A stretch of DNA of 33,972 bases from Comamonadaceae bacterium (GTDB lineage: Bacteria > Pseudomonadota > Gammaproteobacteria > Burkholderiales > Burkholderiaceae_C). The position numbers and the translations under genes are program-made. The notes beneath the pieces are model-generated. The model did no database searches, was not told the DNA's origin, and saw only the letters and a program-made list of their open reading frames with translations. The stretch lies in contig JAAFIY010000032.1 in NCBI GenBank assembly GCA_013297985.1, forward strand, positions 1 through 33,972, given 5' to 3'. Positions 14,805 to 23,892 of the stretch are shown here, piece by piece (positions within the stretch are counted from its first letter, which is position 1; the number at the start of each line of letters is the position of its first letter).

Positions 14805-16850
14805 ATGTTGAGCATTCTCCCCCGACCCGCCACACCCGATTCAGCGCAACCCGCCGCCCCAACCGGCACCGAGGCGCCGCAGATGTCGCCGGGCAACATC
14901 GCCTTGGGCGCACTGGGGGCGGCTGCAGTTCTCGCCGCCAGCGTGGGCCAGCGGCCCGACAGCTCCACGCCCCAGATGTTTGAGCGGCAAGCCTTGGAGC
15001 ACGCCCGCACCGACACCGGTTTTTTTGAGCGCTTGGCGCCGTCCATGGCGCAAGCAGCCCCGGCGGCGGGGTTTGATGCGGCGTCGCTCTTTACCTTTGC
15101 CGAGCGCCAATTGCCCACCGTGTTCCCGGGCCCAGTGCCCACGCAAACGGTGCTGCCGTTCGTGGTGCGGGTGTATCCCAACGGCAACGCTATCGGGGTT
15201 GGCGGTGAAGCGGTGTACGTAGCCGGGCCCATCGTCGGCAATGTGGTGACCTTTGTGGGCGCTTTGGGTGACTTTGGGTGCGTGGCTACCAACACCGCTT
15301 GTGGCCCGCGTCCGGCCAGCATCAACGAAGTGTCACGCTTCTTGTCGCAGTCCACTCTGGGGGTGCGGCGCAACCAGATCAACTTAGCGCTTAGCCGCAG
15401 CTACGAGGGCTGGATTGCCGAGCAAATGGCCACGCCCATCACCGGCGGCACCCATTTTGATTGGCTCATCGGCGCAGGCTACAACGGCCCCGACAACCGC
15501 GACAACTCCAACGGGCTGGACAACACCATCTGGCGCCGATTCATGACCGGTGAAGACCTCTTGCGCCAACGCATGACCATGGCGCTGAGCCAAATCATGG
15601 TGGTGTCGGTCTTGGGTATTGACTTCTCGTGGCGCCAGTTTGCGGTAGCCAACTACCTGGACATCTTGGAGCGCAACGCGTTTGGCAACTTCCGAACGCT
15701 GCTCGATGAAGTCACCCGCAGCACCGCCATGGGCATCTATCTCACCTACCGCGGCAACGCCAAGGCTGACCCACGGCGCGGCAGCGAGCCCGACGAAAAC
15801 TACGCCCGCGAGGTGATGCAGCTTTTCACCATCGGCCTGCAGCAATTGGGCCCTGACGGCGCACCCAATGTGGCGGGTGGGCGCATCACCGAGACCTATG
15901 ACCAAAGCGACGTGAGCGGCCTCGCCCGCGTCTTTACCGGCTGGGATGTCGACACCACTGGCTTTGCCAACAACGACCGCCCGCCCGAAATCCACCGTCG
16001 TCCCATGATCAACGTGGCCAGCCGCTACGAGACCGGCGCCAAAACCTTCCTGGGTGTGACGATTCCTGCAGGCACCAGCGCGGCCGATAGCTTGCGCATT
16101 GCGCTGGACACGCTGTTTATGCACCCCAACACGCCGCCCTTTATTAGTCGGCAGTTGATTCAGCGCTTTGTCACTAGCAACCCCTCGCGCAACTATGTGG
16201 GCCGGGTGGCTGCGGTGTTTGCCAATGACGGGCGCAACATTCGGGGCAACTTGGCGGCGGTGGTCAAAGCCATCTTGCTCGACGTTGAGGCCCGCGACAT
16301 GAATCTGGCGGGCACCAGCAGCTTCGGCAAGGTGCGCGAGCCGGTGCAACGCTTTTTGAACTGGGCCCGGGCCTTCAGCCCAGGCAGCACCTCAGGTCGC
16401 TGGACGCTGGGCGACATGTCTGACCCCGCCACGCGCCTGGGCCAAAGCCCCATGCGCTCGCCATCAGTCTTCAACTTTTTCAGACCCGGCTATGTGCCGC
16501 CCAACACGCCCTTGTCGGCCGTGGGCTTGGTGGCGCCCGAACTACAACTAAGCACCGAAACCTCGGTGGCGGGCTATGTGAACTACATGCAAAACGCGGT
16601 GCAGTTGCGCAACCTAGGCGACGTGTTGGTGGACTACGCCAGCATCATGCCGCTGACCAACAACTCACTGGCCCTGGTGGAAGAGCTCAACGTGCTGTTG
16701 GCAGGCGCATCGCTGTCCAGCGACACCCGCATCCTGATCAAGAACGCGCTGGACACCATCCCCGTGCCCAACGACGCGGGCCGCCAAAACCGCCTGCGTG
16801 CCGCGCTGGTGCTGGTGCTGGCAGCGCCTGAATACATCGTGCAAACCTAA
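14805..16850 (+). CDS. DUF1800 domain-containing protein
   Basis: A 681-residue protein with a DUF1800 domain from about 165 to the end. Recognisable blocks are SRFLSQSTLGVRR, DENYAREVMQLFTIGLQQLG, ARVFTGWD, GKVREPVQRFLNWARAF and SPSVFNFFRPGYVPP. The N terminus has a hydrophobic stretch (about 29-46) that may be a signal anchor, after a proline-rich start. Function is unknown; the family is almost always next to a DUF1501 protein, as here, and the pair is presumed to work together outside the cytoplasm. GAGGA lies eight bases before the ATG. The upstream 152-base gap has a small CCCC-GCGTA-GGGG hairpin but no promoter I can support. Confidence 0.93.
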   Translation: MLSILPRPATPDSAQPAAPTGTEAPQMSPGNIALGALGAAAVLAASVGQRPDSSTPQMFERQALEHARTDTGFFERLAPSMAQAAPAAGFDAASLFTFAERQLPTVFPGPVPTQTVLPFVVRVYPNGNAIGVGGEAVYVAGPIVGNVVTFVGALGDFGCVATNTACGPRPASINEVSRFLSQSTLGVRRNQINLALSRSYEGWIAEQMATPITGGTHFDWLIGAGYNGPDNRDNSNGLDNTIWRRFMTGEDLLRQRMTMALSQIMVVSVLGIDFSWRQFAVANYLDILERNAFGNFRTLLDEVTRSTAMGIYLTYRGNAKADPRRGSEPDENYAREVMQLFTIGLQQLGPDGAPNVAGGRITETYDQSDVSGLARVFTGWDVDTTGFANNDRPPEIHRRPMINVASRYETGAKTFLGVTIPAGTSAADSLRIALDTLFMHPNTPPFISRQLIQRFVTSNPSRNYVGRVAAVFANDGRNIRGNLAAVVKAILLDVEARDMNLAGTSSFGKVREPVQRFLNWARAFSPGSTSGRWTLGDMSDPATRLGQSPMRSPSVFNFFRPGYVPPNTPLSAVGLVAPELQLSTETSVAGYVNYMQNAVQLRNLGDVLVDYASIMPLTNNSLALVEELNVLLAGASLSSDTRILIKNALDTIPVPNDAGRQNRLRAALVLVLAAPEYIVQT

Positions 16851-16874
16851 GCCCTTCGACTGGAGACCCACCCC

Positions 16875-18323
16875 ATGTTTTTTCGCTCCCGCTCCAACGA
16901 AGCTGATCCCCTCACCTGGGGCCACGCGCTGCAAACGGCGGCTGACCAGCGCAGCCCCGGTATGGCTTCACGCCGTGAATTTTTAAAGCGCGCCAGTGCG
17001 CTGTCGGTGGCTGGTGCAGCGACACCCTTGGCGCTGAACCTAGCCGCCATCGGCGAAGCCGCTGCCCAATCCAACCCCACCGACTACAAAGCCCTGGTGT
17101 GCGTGTTTTTGTACGGCGGTAATGACTGGGCCAACACGCTCATCCCTTATGACGACGCAGGCTATGCCCAATACGCGCAGTTGCGCGCCGGGGTGGCCAT
17201 TGACCGCAATTTGCTCACCGGTAGCGTGTTGAATCCGCTCACCAACATCGGCGGTCGCCAGTACGCGTTGGCACCGGGCTTGGCCCCGCTGGCCGCCACC
17301 TTCAACGCGGGCTTTGGCACCATCTTGCCCAACGTGGGCACCTTGATTGAGCCCACCACCAAGCAGCAATACCAAAACCGCTCGGTGGATTTGCCGCCTA
17401 AACTTTTTTCGCACAACGACCAGCAAAGCTTTGCGCAGTCGTCCGCGCCAGAAGGTGCCATCAGTGGCTGGGGCGGCCGCATGGGCGATGTGTTTGCCAG
17501 CAGCAACGGCAACAGCACCTTTACCTGCATAAGCGTGTCGGGCAACGCGGTCTACCTCACTGGCCGCAGTGCGGTGCAGTACCAAGTCACCACCAGCGGC
17601 CCGGTGGCCATTAACGGCATTCGCCAACCCTTGTTTGGCTCGCGCGGTGCGTCCGATGCGCTGCGCACCCTCATGACCAACGACAGCCCACAACTGATGG
17701 AAAGCGAATACGCCACCATCACCCGCCGCGCGGTAGATGCGTTTGACTTGGTGCAAAACGCCGTGACTCCCATCACGCTGGCCACGCCGTTTCCTGCAGG
17801 TAACGGCTTGGCCGACCAATTGCGCATGGTGGCCCGCCTGATTGCTGCGCGCAACACCATTGGCGTGCGGCGCCAGGTGTTCTTTGTGTCGATGGGCGGC
17901 TTTGACAACCACGACAGCTTGCTCACCCAACACCCCGGGCTTCTGCAGCGCGTGGGCTCGGCGATTGGCGCCTTTAACCAAGCCACGGTAGAGCTGGGCG
18001 TGGCAGGCCAGGTGACCACCTTCACCGGCACTGACTTTGGCCGCACCCTCACCGGCAACAACAATGGCTCTGACCACGGCTGGGGCGGCGTGCAATTTGT
18101 GTTGGGCGGGGCGGTGCAAGGCCGCACCTTTGCAGGCGCCCTGCCCACCTTGGCCAACAACGGACCCGACGACGTCGGCCAGGGCCGCTTGCTGCCCAAC
18201 ATCAGCGTGGATCAGATGGGCGCCACGCTGGCTAAATGGTTTGGGGTGTCGGACACCAACATGGCGATGGTGATGCCCAACTTGGCCAACTTCACCACCA
18301 AAGACCTGGGCTTTATGGGCTGA
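16875..18323 (+). CDS. DUF1501 domain-containing protein with Tat signal
   Basis: A 482-residue DUF1501 protein. A twin-arginine motif SRREFLKRAS (32-41) and the following hydrophobic segment to about 65 predict Tat export, so it is probably folded with a cofactor or metal before export. The domain shows LVCVFLYGGNDWANTLIPYD near 75-94, FFVSMGGFDNHDSLL and TFTGTDFGRTLTGNNNGSDHGWGG, which fit the alkaline-phosphatase-like (sulfatase) superfamily to which DUF1501 is related. The start at 16875 has GGAG upstream; an internal Met30 directly before the Tat motif lacks one. It follows the DUF1800 gene by 24 bases and is surely cotranscribed. Confidence 0.93.
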   Translation: MFFRSRSNEADPLTWGHALQTAADQRSPGMASRREFLKRASALSVAGAATPLALNLAAIGEAAAQSNPTDYKALVCVFLYGGNDWANTLIPYDDAGYAQYAQLRAGVAIDRNLLTGSVLNPLTNIGGRQYALAPGLAPLAATFNAGFGTILPNVGTLIEPTTKQQYQNRSVDLPPKLFSHNDQQSFAQSSAPEGAISGWGGRMGDVFASSNGNSTFTCISVSGNAVYLTGRSAVQYQVTTSGPVAINGIRQPLFGSRGASDALRTLMTNDSPQLMESEYATITRRAVDAFDLVQNAVTPITLATPFPAGNGLADQLRMVARLIAARNTIGVRRQVFFVSMGGFDNHDSLLTQHPGLLQRVGSAIGAFNQATVELGVAGQVTTFTGTDFGRTLTGNNNGSDHGWGGVQFVLGGAVQGRTFAGALPTLANNGPDDVGQGRLLPNISVDQMGATLAKWFGVSDTNMAMVMPNLANFTTKDLGFMG

Positions 18324-18342
18324 TGCTCCGTCTGAACTGGGC

Positions 18343-20358
18343 CTAACGGTGCACGATGGCAAATGTGCCCGGGGCCTTGTCCAGCAGGCCGAAGAACTTC
18401 ACCAAGTCCAGCCTGCTGCCGCTCACGCTCAATTCATCGCTGGTGAGCAGGTCACGCGCCTTGGCAGTGCCTGCCACCACCCGCACCAGCATGTCGCGCG
18501 TCAGGCGCACGGTGGCGTTGGGGGCGGGGTCACCCGGGCGCGCTAGGCGGTGGTGCATGACCGAATGGTGAATCAGCAGCGTGTGGGCTTCGTCCAGATC
18601 AGTCACCACCAAATTCACCCGCAGTGACACCCCCGCAGCGGATTCGGCGTTGAGCGAAGCCGCCATGGCCTCTAAGAACCGTTGCACGGGCACTTGGCGC
18701 AGCATGTCCACCGCACTGGCCTTGTTCACGCCCTGCGTGGGCGGGCCCTGGCGCAATTCCATCGCGGCGGTCAGATAGGCATTGCGCCAAGTGGCCGATT
18801 CGGCGGCGTAGGCCATTTGCTCATGCGTGCGAGCCAACAGCTCGCGGGCGGCCTGGTGTTTGGCGTCGGCCATCACCAAGTGATTCAGCAACTCTGCTGC
18901 CCAGCGCAAGTCATCGGCATCAAACGCGGCTTGGGCGGCTTGCATCAATTTTTCAGGCCCCAGCAGCGCCAAGTAGCGCTTGCCCTTTTCAACCGGCGCC
19001 AGTGGGTTCAGGTTGGCCGGGTTGCCGTCGTACAGCCCGAGGTAGTGCTGGTACACGGCTTTCACGTTGTGGCGCATGTCGCCGTAGTAGCCTCGTGCGG
19101 CCGGGTGGCGGGCGATGCTGTCGGGCAGGCTCACGATGTCGGCAATCTCATTGGGCCCCAGCCCTTGGTTGATATGGCGCACGGTTTGGTCATGGGTGTA
19201 TTTGTAGGCGTCGCGCTGCACGCTGAGATGTTCGCGAATGCGCTCGGGGCCCCAAATGGGTGGGCCGTGTTGGCCAATGAACACTTGGGTGTCACCCAGT
19301 TCGTCTAGCGCGTTTTGCAAATAGCGCGACCACAAGAGCGCGTCACGCACCTTGGCGCCGCGAATGGGCAGCAGGTTGTGCAAGGTGTGCGCCACGATTT
19401 CGGCGCCGTTGTACAACTTGAGCGAGGGGATGGTGAAGGTGAGTTCTGCCGGGCATTCAGCGCCGGGGACGTCGTAGAACACAAAGTCAAGCCCGTCCAG
19501 GGTCATGGGCTGGCGCGGCTTGAACACCACAAAGGTGGGCGGCAGCACCCCCACGGCGCCGTACACCACGTCTTTGCCCAAGCCCGTATCCACATTGCCA
19601 GTGGCATTGCGCGGCAGGTTCTTGCCAAACTGGTACATCGAACGCCGCCCCATGGCCGTGCCCACCATGATGTTTTCACTGGTGGCTTCTTCCATAAAGC
19701 CGTGTGACGCAATGATGGGCAGCTTGCGCTCGGCCGCCTCTTGCGCACTCACCACGCCCAGCACCCCGCCAAAGTGATCCACATGCGCATGGGTGTAAAT
19801 CACGGCCGACACCGGCCGATTGCCCAGGTGCTGGCGGGCAAAGGCCAAGGCAAAGGCGGCTGATTCGCGGGCCGACAACGGGTCCACCACGATCCAGCCC
19901 GTTTGGCCCTGGATCAGCGTCATGTTGGCAATGTCAAAGCCGCGCAGCTGCCACACGCCATCCATCACTTTGAACAAGCCCGCTTGCGCGTTGATTTGCG
20001 CGTGGCGCCACAAGCTGGGGTTGACTGTGGGGGCGGCCGGGCCGTTCAAAAAAGCGAAGGCGTCAAAGTCTTTGAGCACCGCGCCGTCGGCCGCGAGGAT
20101 TTGCCCAGTGGGCTTGGCCACCAAGCCGCGCTGGGCGTCGGCCATGGTTTGGGTGTCCCAATTTTTGATGAGCTCGGTCGCCTGGGCATGAGTGCGCGCC
20201 ACGCTGGGGCTGACCTGAGAGGAACCGACCGGGGCGCCCGCATTGGGAGCTGCGGCGTCTTGCCGACCACATCCGCTGAGGGCCAAAACCGCCAGGCTCC
20301 ACGCCACCACCCGCCCCGCCCGCTGCCAAGCGCTTTTGCCGCCAGCTGCTCTGACCAT
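18343..20358 (-). CDS. Lipoprotein alkyl-sulfatase-like metallo-beta-lactamase-fold hydrolase
   Basis: A 671-residue relative of SdsA1-type alkyl sulfatases. A lipobox LSGC with Cys30 predicts a lipoprotein anchored to the envelope. The metallo-hydrolase domain has the binuclear motif HAHVDH (190-195), acidic ligands in VPGAECPAELTF (about 298-309), HTLHNLLPIRGAKVRDALLW (from 324) and QHGPPIWGPE near 363. It continues through the alkyl-sulfatase dimerisation region (about 370-520) into an SCP2-like C-terminal domain. The likely reaction is hydrolysis of alkyl sulfate esters to alcohol and sulfate, feeding fatty acid oxidation. The reading frame is open 120 codons further upstream, but ATG 20358 follows AAGGGG and directly precedes the signal sequence. 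Confidence 0.9.
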   Translation of the reverse strand: MVRAAGGKSAWQRAGRVVAWSLAVLALSGCGRQDAAAPNAGAPVGSSQVSPSVARTHAQATELIKNWDTQTMADAQRGLVAKPTGQILAADGAVLKDFDAFAFLNGPAAPTVNPSLWRHAQINAQAGLFKVMDGVWQLRGFDIANMTLIQGQTGWIVVDPLSARESAAFALAFARQHLGNRPVSAVIYTHAHVDHFGGVLGVVSAQEAAERKLPIIASHGFMEEATSENIMVGTAMGRRSMYQFGKNLPRNATGNVDTGLGKDVVYGAVGVLPPTFVVFKPRQPMTLDGLDFVFYDVPGAECPAELTFTIPSLKLYNGAEIVAHTLHNLLPIRGAKVRDALLWSRYLQNALDELGDTQVFIGQHGPPIWGPERIREHLSVQRDAYKYTHDQTVRHINQGLGPNEIADIVSLPDSIARHPAARGYYGDMRHNVKAVYQHYLGLYDGNPANLNPLAPVEKGKRYLALLGPEKLMQAAQAAFDADDLRWAAELLNHLVMADAKHQAARELLARTHEQMAYAAESATWRNAYLTAAMELRQGPPTQGVNKASAVDMLRQVPVQRFLEAMAASLNAESAAGVSLRVNLVVTDLDEAHTLLIHHSVMHHRLARPGDPAPNATVRLTRDMLVRVVAGTAKARDLLTSDELSVSGSRLDLVKFFGLLDKAPGTFAIVHR

Positions 20359-20505
20359 GTTTGCCCCTTGTGTTGTGCAAGCCATGCTGCGCGACGGCGC
20401 TGTCACGCGCATCAGGCATAGTCCCGCCCCGTGCACTGTGGCTGTCGCCTGCGCGTCGGCCGGGGCACACTGAGTTGCGCCCAGCAAAACAAATCGCCCT
20501 TTCAC

Positions 20506-21426
20506 ATGTCGCCCACACACCTCCCCATTCGCAAAGCCGTGTTCCCGGTGGCGGGCCTGGGCAGCCGCTTTTTGCCCGCCACCAAGGCCATCGCCAAAGA
20601 AATGCTGCCGGTGGTGGACAAACCCCTCATCCAATACGCGGTAGATGAAGCGGTGGCCGCAGGCATCACCGAGCTGATCTTTGTCACCGGCCGCACCAAG
20701 CGCAGCATTGAAGACCACTTTGACACCGCCTACGAGCTAGAAACCGAACTGGCCGCGCGCGGCAAGGCCGATCTGCTGGCCGCAGCCCGCGACGTGTTGC
20801 CCCCAGGCATCAGCTGCTGCTATGTGCGCCAGCCCCAAGCCCTGGGCCTGGGCCACGCGGTGCTGTGCGCCGCCAACATCGTGGGCGACGAGCCCTTCGC
20901 CGTGCTGCTGGCCGACGACCTGATCGATGCCCTGCCCGGCCAGCCCAACGCCTTGGCGCAAATGGTGGCGCACTACAACGCAAGTGCCGCCAGCGTGCTG
21001 GCCGTGCACGACGTGCCGCGCGAACACACCAAGCGCTATGGCATCGTGAGCGTGGGCGGATCGACTCATGCCTCACATAGCCCAGAAGCCCACCGCATCC
21101 AAGCCATCGTCGAAAAACCCAAGCCCGAACTGGCCCCCAGCACCCTGGGCGTGGTGGGCCGCTATGTGCTGCCCGCGCAAATCTTCGACGCCTTGCGCAC
21201 CACGCCCAAGGGCGCAGGCGGCGAGATCCAGCTAACCGACGGCATCGCCACACTGATCGCCCAAGGCCAGCCCTTTGACGCGCTGCGCTTTACCGGCCAG
21301 CACTTTGATTGCGGCAACAAGCTGGGGTATTTGCAGGCCACCATGGCGCTGGGTTTGCGCCATGCGGAGGTGGGGGAGGCGTTTGCTGAGCACTTGGCGG
21401 CAGTGCAGAAGTTGCAAGGCAAATAG
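20506..21426 (+). CDS. galU: UTP--glucose-1-phosphate uridylyltransferase
   Basis: A 306-residue GalU. Signature segments are [20 protein letters not shown] with the nucleotide-binding glycines near the N terminus, [39 protein letters not shown] and [13 protein letters not shown]. It makes UDP-glucose for cell-surface polysaccharides and sugar interconversion. ATG 20506 ([11 protein letters not shown]) gives the family's normal N terminus although no Shine-Dalgarno is visible; the frame is open 25 codons further upstream without conserved residues. It is divergent from the alkyl sulfatase gene and convergent with the ACAD gene, with repeat R1 in between. It appears monocistronic. Confidence 0.96.
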   Translation: MSPTHLPIRKAVFPVAGLGSRFLPATKAIAKEMLPVVDKPLIQYAVDEAVAAGITELIFVTGRTKRSIEDHFDTAYELETELAARGKADLLAAARDVLPPGISCCYVRQPQALGLGHAVLCAANIVGDEPFAVLLADDLIDALPGQPNALAQMVAHYNASAASVLAVHDVPREHTKRYGIVSVGGSTHASHSPEAHRIQAIVEKPKPELAPSTLGVVGRYVLPAQIFDALRTTPKGAGGEIQLTDGIATLIAQGQPFDALRFTGQHFDCGNKLGYLQATMALGLRHAEVGEAFAEHLAAVQKLQGK

Positions 21427-21432
21427 GGCTGT

Positions 21433-21475
21433 AGCGGCCTGTTTTTGGGCGCAGGTAGCTATCTCTTTTGTAGCA
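21433..21475 (-). repeat. Repeat copy R1, between galU and ACAD (shortened)
   Basis: Read on the minus strand: TGCTA (21471-21475), 8 bases, ATAGCTACCT (21453-21462), 13 bases, GGCCGCT (21433-21439). It lacks about ten bases, including the GGGCGCA block present in the copies at 25129-25181 and 30908-30959, but keeps ACAGGCCGCTA exactly as in the former. It fills most of the 68-base space between the two convergent genes. No strong terminator is seen there. Confidence 0.75.
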
Positions 21476-21494
21476 ACAGACTTCTGGCAAGACC

Positions 21495-22658
21495 CTACCT
21501 CCCCCCCAAGCCCAAACTCCTCGAGATGAGCTCTTTCATGATCTCATTCGTGCCCCCATAAATCCGCTGCACCCGCGCGTCGGCATAGGCGCGGGTGATG
21601 GGGTATTCCCACATGTAGCCATAGCCGCCGTGCAGTTGCACGCATTCGTCCATCACCTTGCATTGCAGATCGCTGCACCAGTACTTGGCCATGCTGGCCT
21701 CGGTGGTGGTGAGCTTGCCTTCCAGCAGGGCTTGGGTGCAGCGGTCGACAAACACCTGGGCAATTTGCACTTCGGTTTGCAGTTCGGCCAGGGTGTAGCG
21801 GGTGTTTTGAAAGTGGCCTACCGTGGTGCCAAAGGCTTTGCGTTCGCGCACATAGGCCACGGTTTGGTCCACCGCCGCCTGCGCCGCCGCCACGGCGGTG
21901 ATGGCGATTTGCAGGCGCTCCCAGGGCAGTTCGGTCATCAGCGCGGCAAAGCCTTGGTTGAGCTGGGGCAGGCCGCCCAGCAGGTGCTGCGGCCCCAAGC
22001 GCACGTTGTTAAAAAAGAGTTCTGAGGTGTCCTGCGCCTTCAGGCCCAGCTTCTTCAGGCGTTTGCCTTTTTCAAACCCCGGCATGCCGCGTTCCACCAA
22101 AAACAGGCTGATGCCTTTGGCGCCCGCATCGGGCTGGGTTTTGGCCACCACGATCACCAAGTCGGCATGCCAGCCGTTGGTGATGAAGGTTTTGCTGCCA
22201 TTCAGCAACCACGTGCCATCGGGCTGCGGGGTGGCGGTGGTTTTGATGCCTTGCAAATCGCTGCCCGCGGCGGGCTCGCTCATGGCAATGGCGCTGATCA
22301 TTTCACCGCGCACCATGGCGGGCAGCAGGCGGGCTTGTTGCTCGGGCGTGCCGTAGTGGGCAATGTAAGGGGCCACGATTTCGCTGTGCAGGCTCCAGCC
22401 AATGCCGGTGCAGCCCGCGCGGCTGAGTTCTTCAAATTGAATGACGCTAAAGCGGCGGTCCACCCCCAGGCCGCCCAGGTTCTCGGGCAGCGTCATGCAC
22501 AAGAAGCCCAACTCACCGGCGCGGTTCCAAATTTGCCGGTCGACATAGCCCTGCTCTTCCCACGCGGCGTGGGGCGGGGCCACTTCTTTGTCGACAAACT
22601 TGCGAAAGCTGTCGCGAAAGGCTTCGTGGTCGGCATCGAAAAGGGTGCGTTCGATCAT
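21495..22658 (-). CDS. Acyl-CoA dehydrogenase (long-chain type)
   Basis: A 387-residue FAD-dependent acyl-CoA dehydrogenase catalysing the first step of beta-oxidation. FAD and substrate motifs are AIAMSEPAAGSDLQGIKT (123-140) and RERKAFGTTVGHFQNTRYTL. The C-terminal IYGGTNEIMKELI has Gly where medium-chain enzymes carry the catalytic Glu (YEGT); instead Glu247 in ELPWERLQIA occupies the helix-G position used by long-chain and isovaleryl enzymes. The ATG at 22658 overlaps the stop of the M19 gene as ATGA, so the 68 open codons upstream are not part of it. It is the last gene of a minus-strand pair convergent with galU. Confidence 0.94.
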   Translation of the reverse strand: MIERTLFDADHEAFRDSFRKFVDKEVAPPHAAWEEQGYVDRQIWNRAGELGFLCMTLPENLGGLGVDRRFSVIQFEELSRAGCTGIGWSLHSEIVAPYIAHYGTPEQQARLLPAMVRGEMISAIAMSEPAAGSDLQGIKTTATPQPDGTWLLNGSKTFITNGWHADLVIVVAKTQPDAGAKGISLFLVERGMPGFEKGKRLKKLGLKAQDTSELFFNNVRLGPQHLLGGLPQLNQGFAALMTELPWERLQIAITAVAAAQAAVDQTVAYVRERKAFGTTVGHFQNTRYTLAELQTEVQIAQVFVDRCTQALLEGKLTTTEASMAKYWCSDLQCKVMDECVQLHGGYGYMWEYPITRAYADARVQRIYGGTNEIMKELISRSLGLGGR

Positions 22659-23731
22659 GGGGTGGCTCCGTTCATGGCGGCTTTCACAATTCGGGCGTAG
22701 TTGCCTATCAACACGCCCTGCAACACGGCGTCGCTCAGGCCGCGCTGGCTGAGGTTGTTGGCCACTTCGGCCAAATCGGCGTAACTGGTCATGAGTCGGC
22801 GGGGCCACACGCCTTCCATGTCGGTGCCAAATGCCACGTGGGCGGGGCCAATCAGGTCGCACATGCGCATGATTTCGTCGGCATAGGCACGAATGCTGTT
22901 TATGGGGTAGCCGGGGTCACCGGGCACGCGCAGACTCCACAGGCCCACCGCGCCACCATGCGCCGCAATCTTGCGTGCGGTGGGCAATGCCAATGATCGC
23001 GCCATGTAGCCCGGGCCATCAGGCGTGCCGCCTGCGGGCGTAATCCATGAATGCGACCACACCATGGCAGCGTTGCTGGCAGCCAATGCGCCATCCACCA
23101 AAGCGGGGGTGCCGTGGGCCAAATCCACCACGATGCCAAGGCGCTTGCACTCCACCACCACCTGCGCGCCCAAGGGCGTTAGGCCGCCGTGCACCGGTTC
23201 GGCGGTTTGGTGGTCGCCCAGAGGGCTGCGGATGTAGTGCACCAGTTGCATGTGGCGCACGCCCATGGCGTGGGCTTGGGCCACCCGCTCTGGCTTGCCT
23301 TCTAGAAAGTTGGCCGATTCAGTGGCCAGCAGCAGGCGCGGTTGACCAGCCAAGGCAGTGTCGATGTCAGCCACCGTGAGTGCTTTCACCACCTTCCACT
23401 GCTGCAGGCGGCCTTCGTATTCGGCCATGCGGGCTTCAAAGTAGTCCCACAACTCGCCGGGTTTGGGCACAGCGGTTTGCTGCAAGCGACCGCTGGGGCT
23501 CATCCATTTTTGGTCGTCTACCACTGCCCAGGCCAGCAGCATGATGGCGTTGTCTTGCATGTGCTTGTGCAAGTCCAAGCCAAACAAGCGGGGCAAAAAC
23601 TGCCCGTAGTGCGAATGCATGTCGGCAACAAAGGGCTTGCGGGTGGGTGCCTGTGCCCATGCGCGGGCTGACACAAGGGTGCCCGCTGCGGTGGCTGAAA
23701 ACTGGCGGCGGTTGAATTGGCCTGGGCCCAT
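22655..23731 (-). CDS. Membrane dipeptidase (peptidase M19)-like protein, Tat-exported
   Basis: A 358-residue protein of the renal dipeptidase fold. [22 protein letters not shown] (7-28) is a Tat-type signal peptide. Metal-site candidates are HSH (His39, His41) in VADMHSHYG, the Glu in [10 protein letters not shown], the His in VDLAHGTP and in WSHSW, and Asp in GTDMEG. Classical M19 enzymes have His-x-Asp at the first site, so the second His is a substitution. Start: ATG 23731, with AAGG eight bases upstream; an in-frame TTG lies ten codons earlier. It overlaps the ACAD start by four bases, an unexpected partner, so the substrate may not be a peptide. Confidence 0.85.
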   Translation of the reverse strand: MGPGQFNRRQFSATAAGTLVSARAWAQAPTRKPFVADMHSHYGQFLPRLFGLDLHKHMQDNAIMLLAWAVVDDQKWMSPSGRLQQTAVPKPGELWDYFEARMAEYEGRLQQWKVVKALTVADIDTALAGQPRLLLATESANFLEGKPERVAQAHAMGVRHMQLVHYIRSPLGDHQTAEPVHGGLTPLGAQVVVECKRLGIVVDLAHGTPALVDGALAASNAAMVWSHSWITPAGGTPDGPGYMARSLALPTARKIAAHGGAVGLWSLRVPGDPGYPINSIRAYADEIMRMCDLIGPAHVAFGTDMEGVWPRRLMTSYADLAEVANNLSQRGLSDAVLQGVLIGNYARIVKAAMNGATP

Positions 23732-23793
23732 GTCACATGCCTTTGAAGGGTTGGTGGCCAAAGCTTGCCTTAAGCCCTGGTGTCTCCATTTTT

Positions 23794-23824
23794 ACCAAGC
23801 ACTTGCTTGGTGAAAGTCTATACT
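23794..23824 (+). promoter_or_regulatory. Perfect palindrome and -10-like box upstream of the thiolase gene
   Basis: ACCAAGCA (23794-23801) and TGCTTGGT (23804-23811) are exact complements around CT. The flanking TTT and GAAA nearly extend the symmetry. TATACT (23819-23824), one base from TATAAT, lies just downstream; no good -35 is visible at the usual distance, where the palindrome sits. The thiolase ATG is 69 bases further on and the divergent M19 gene starts 63 bases to the left. This layout fits repression by a dimeric TetR-like regulator of fatty acid genes; the regulator is not in the window. Confidence 0.7.
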
Positions 23825-23892
23825 GCCGCGCCATTGGCGATTGGGCGTTTTTTGCCCGCTTGCCCGCCTTCATCCACTCACGGGAGCCCGCC

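Noticed and set aside
17040..18362. 440-codon open frame on minus, antisense to the DUF1501 gene
   Set aside because: Composition is that of a shadow frame; DUF1501 motifs and the Tat signal support the plus strand.
20359..20718. N-terminal extension of the alkyl-sulfatase-like gene into galU
   Set aside because: The extra residues overlap galU coding sequence antisense and precede a signal peptide with lipobox, which must be N-terminal.
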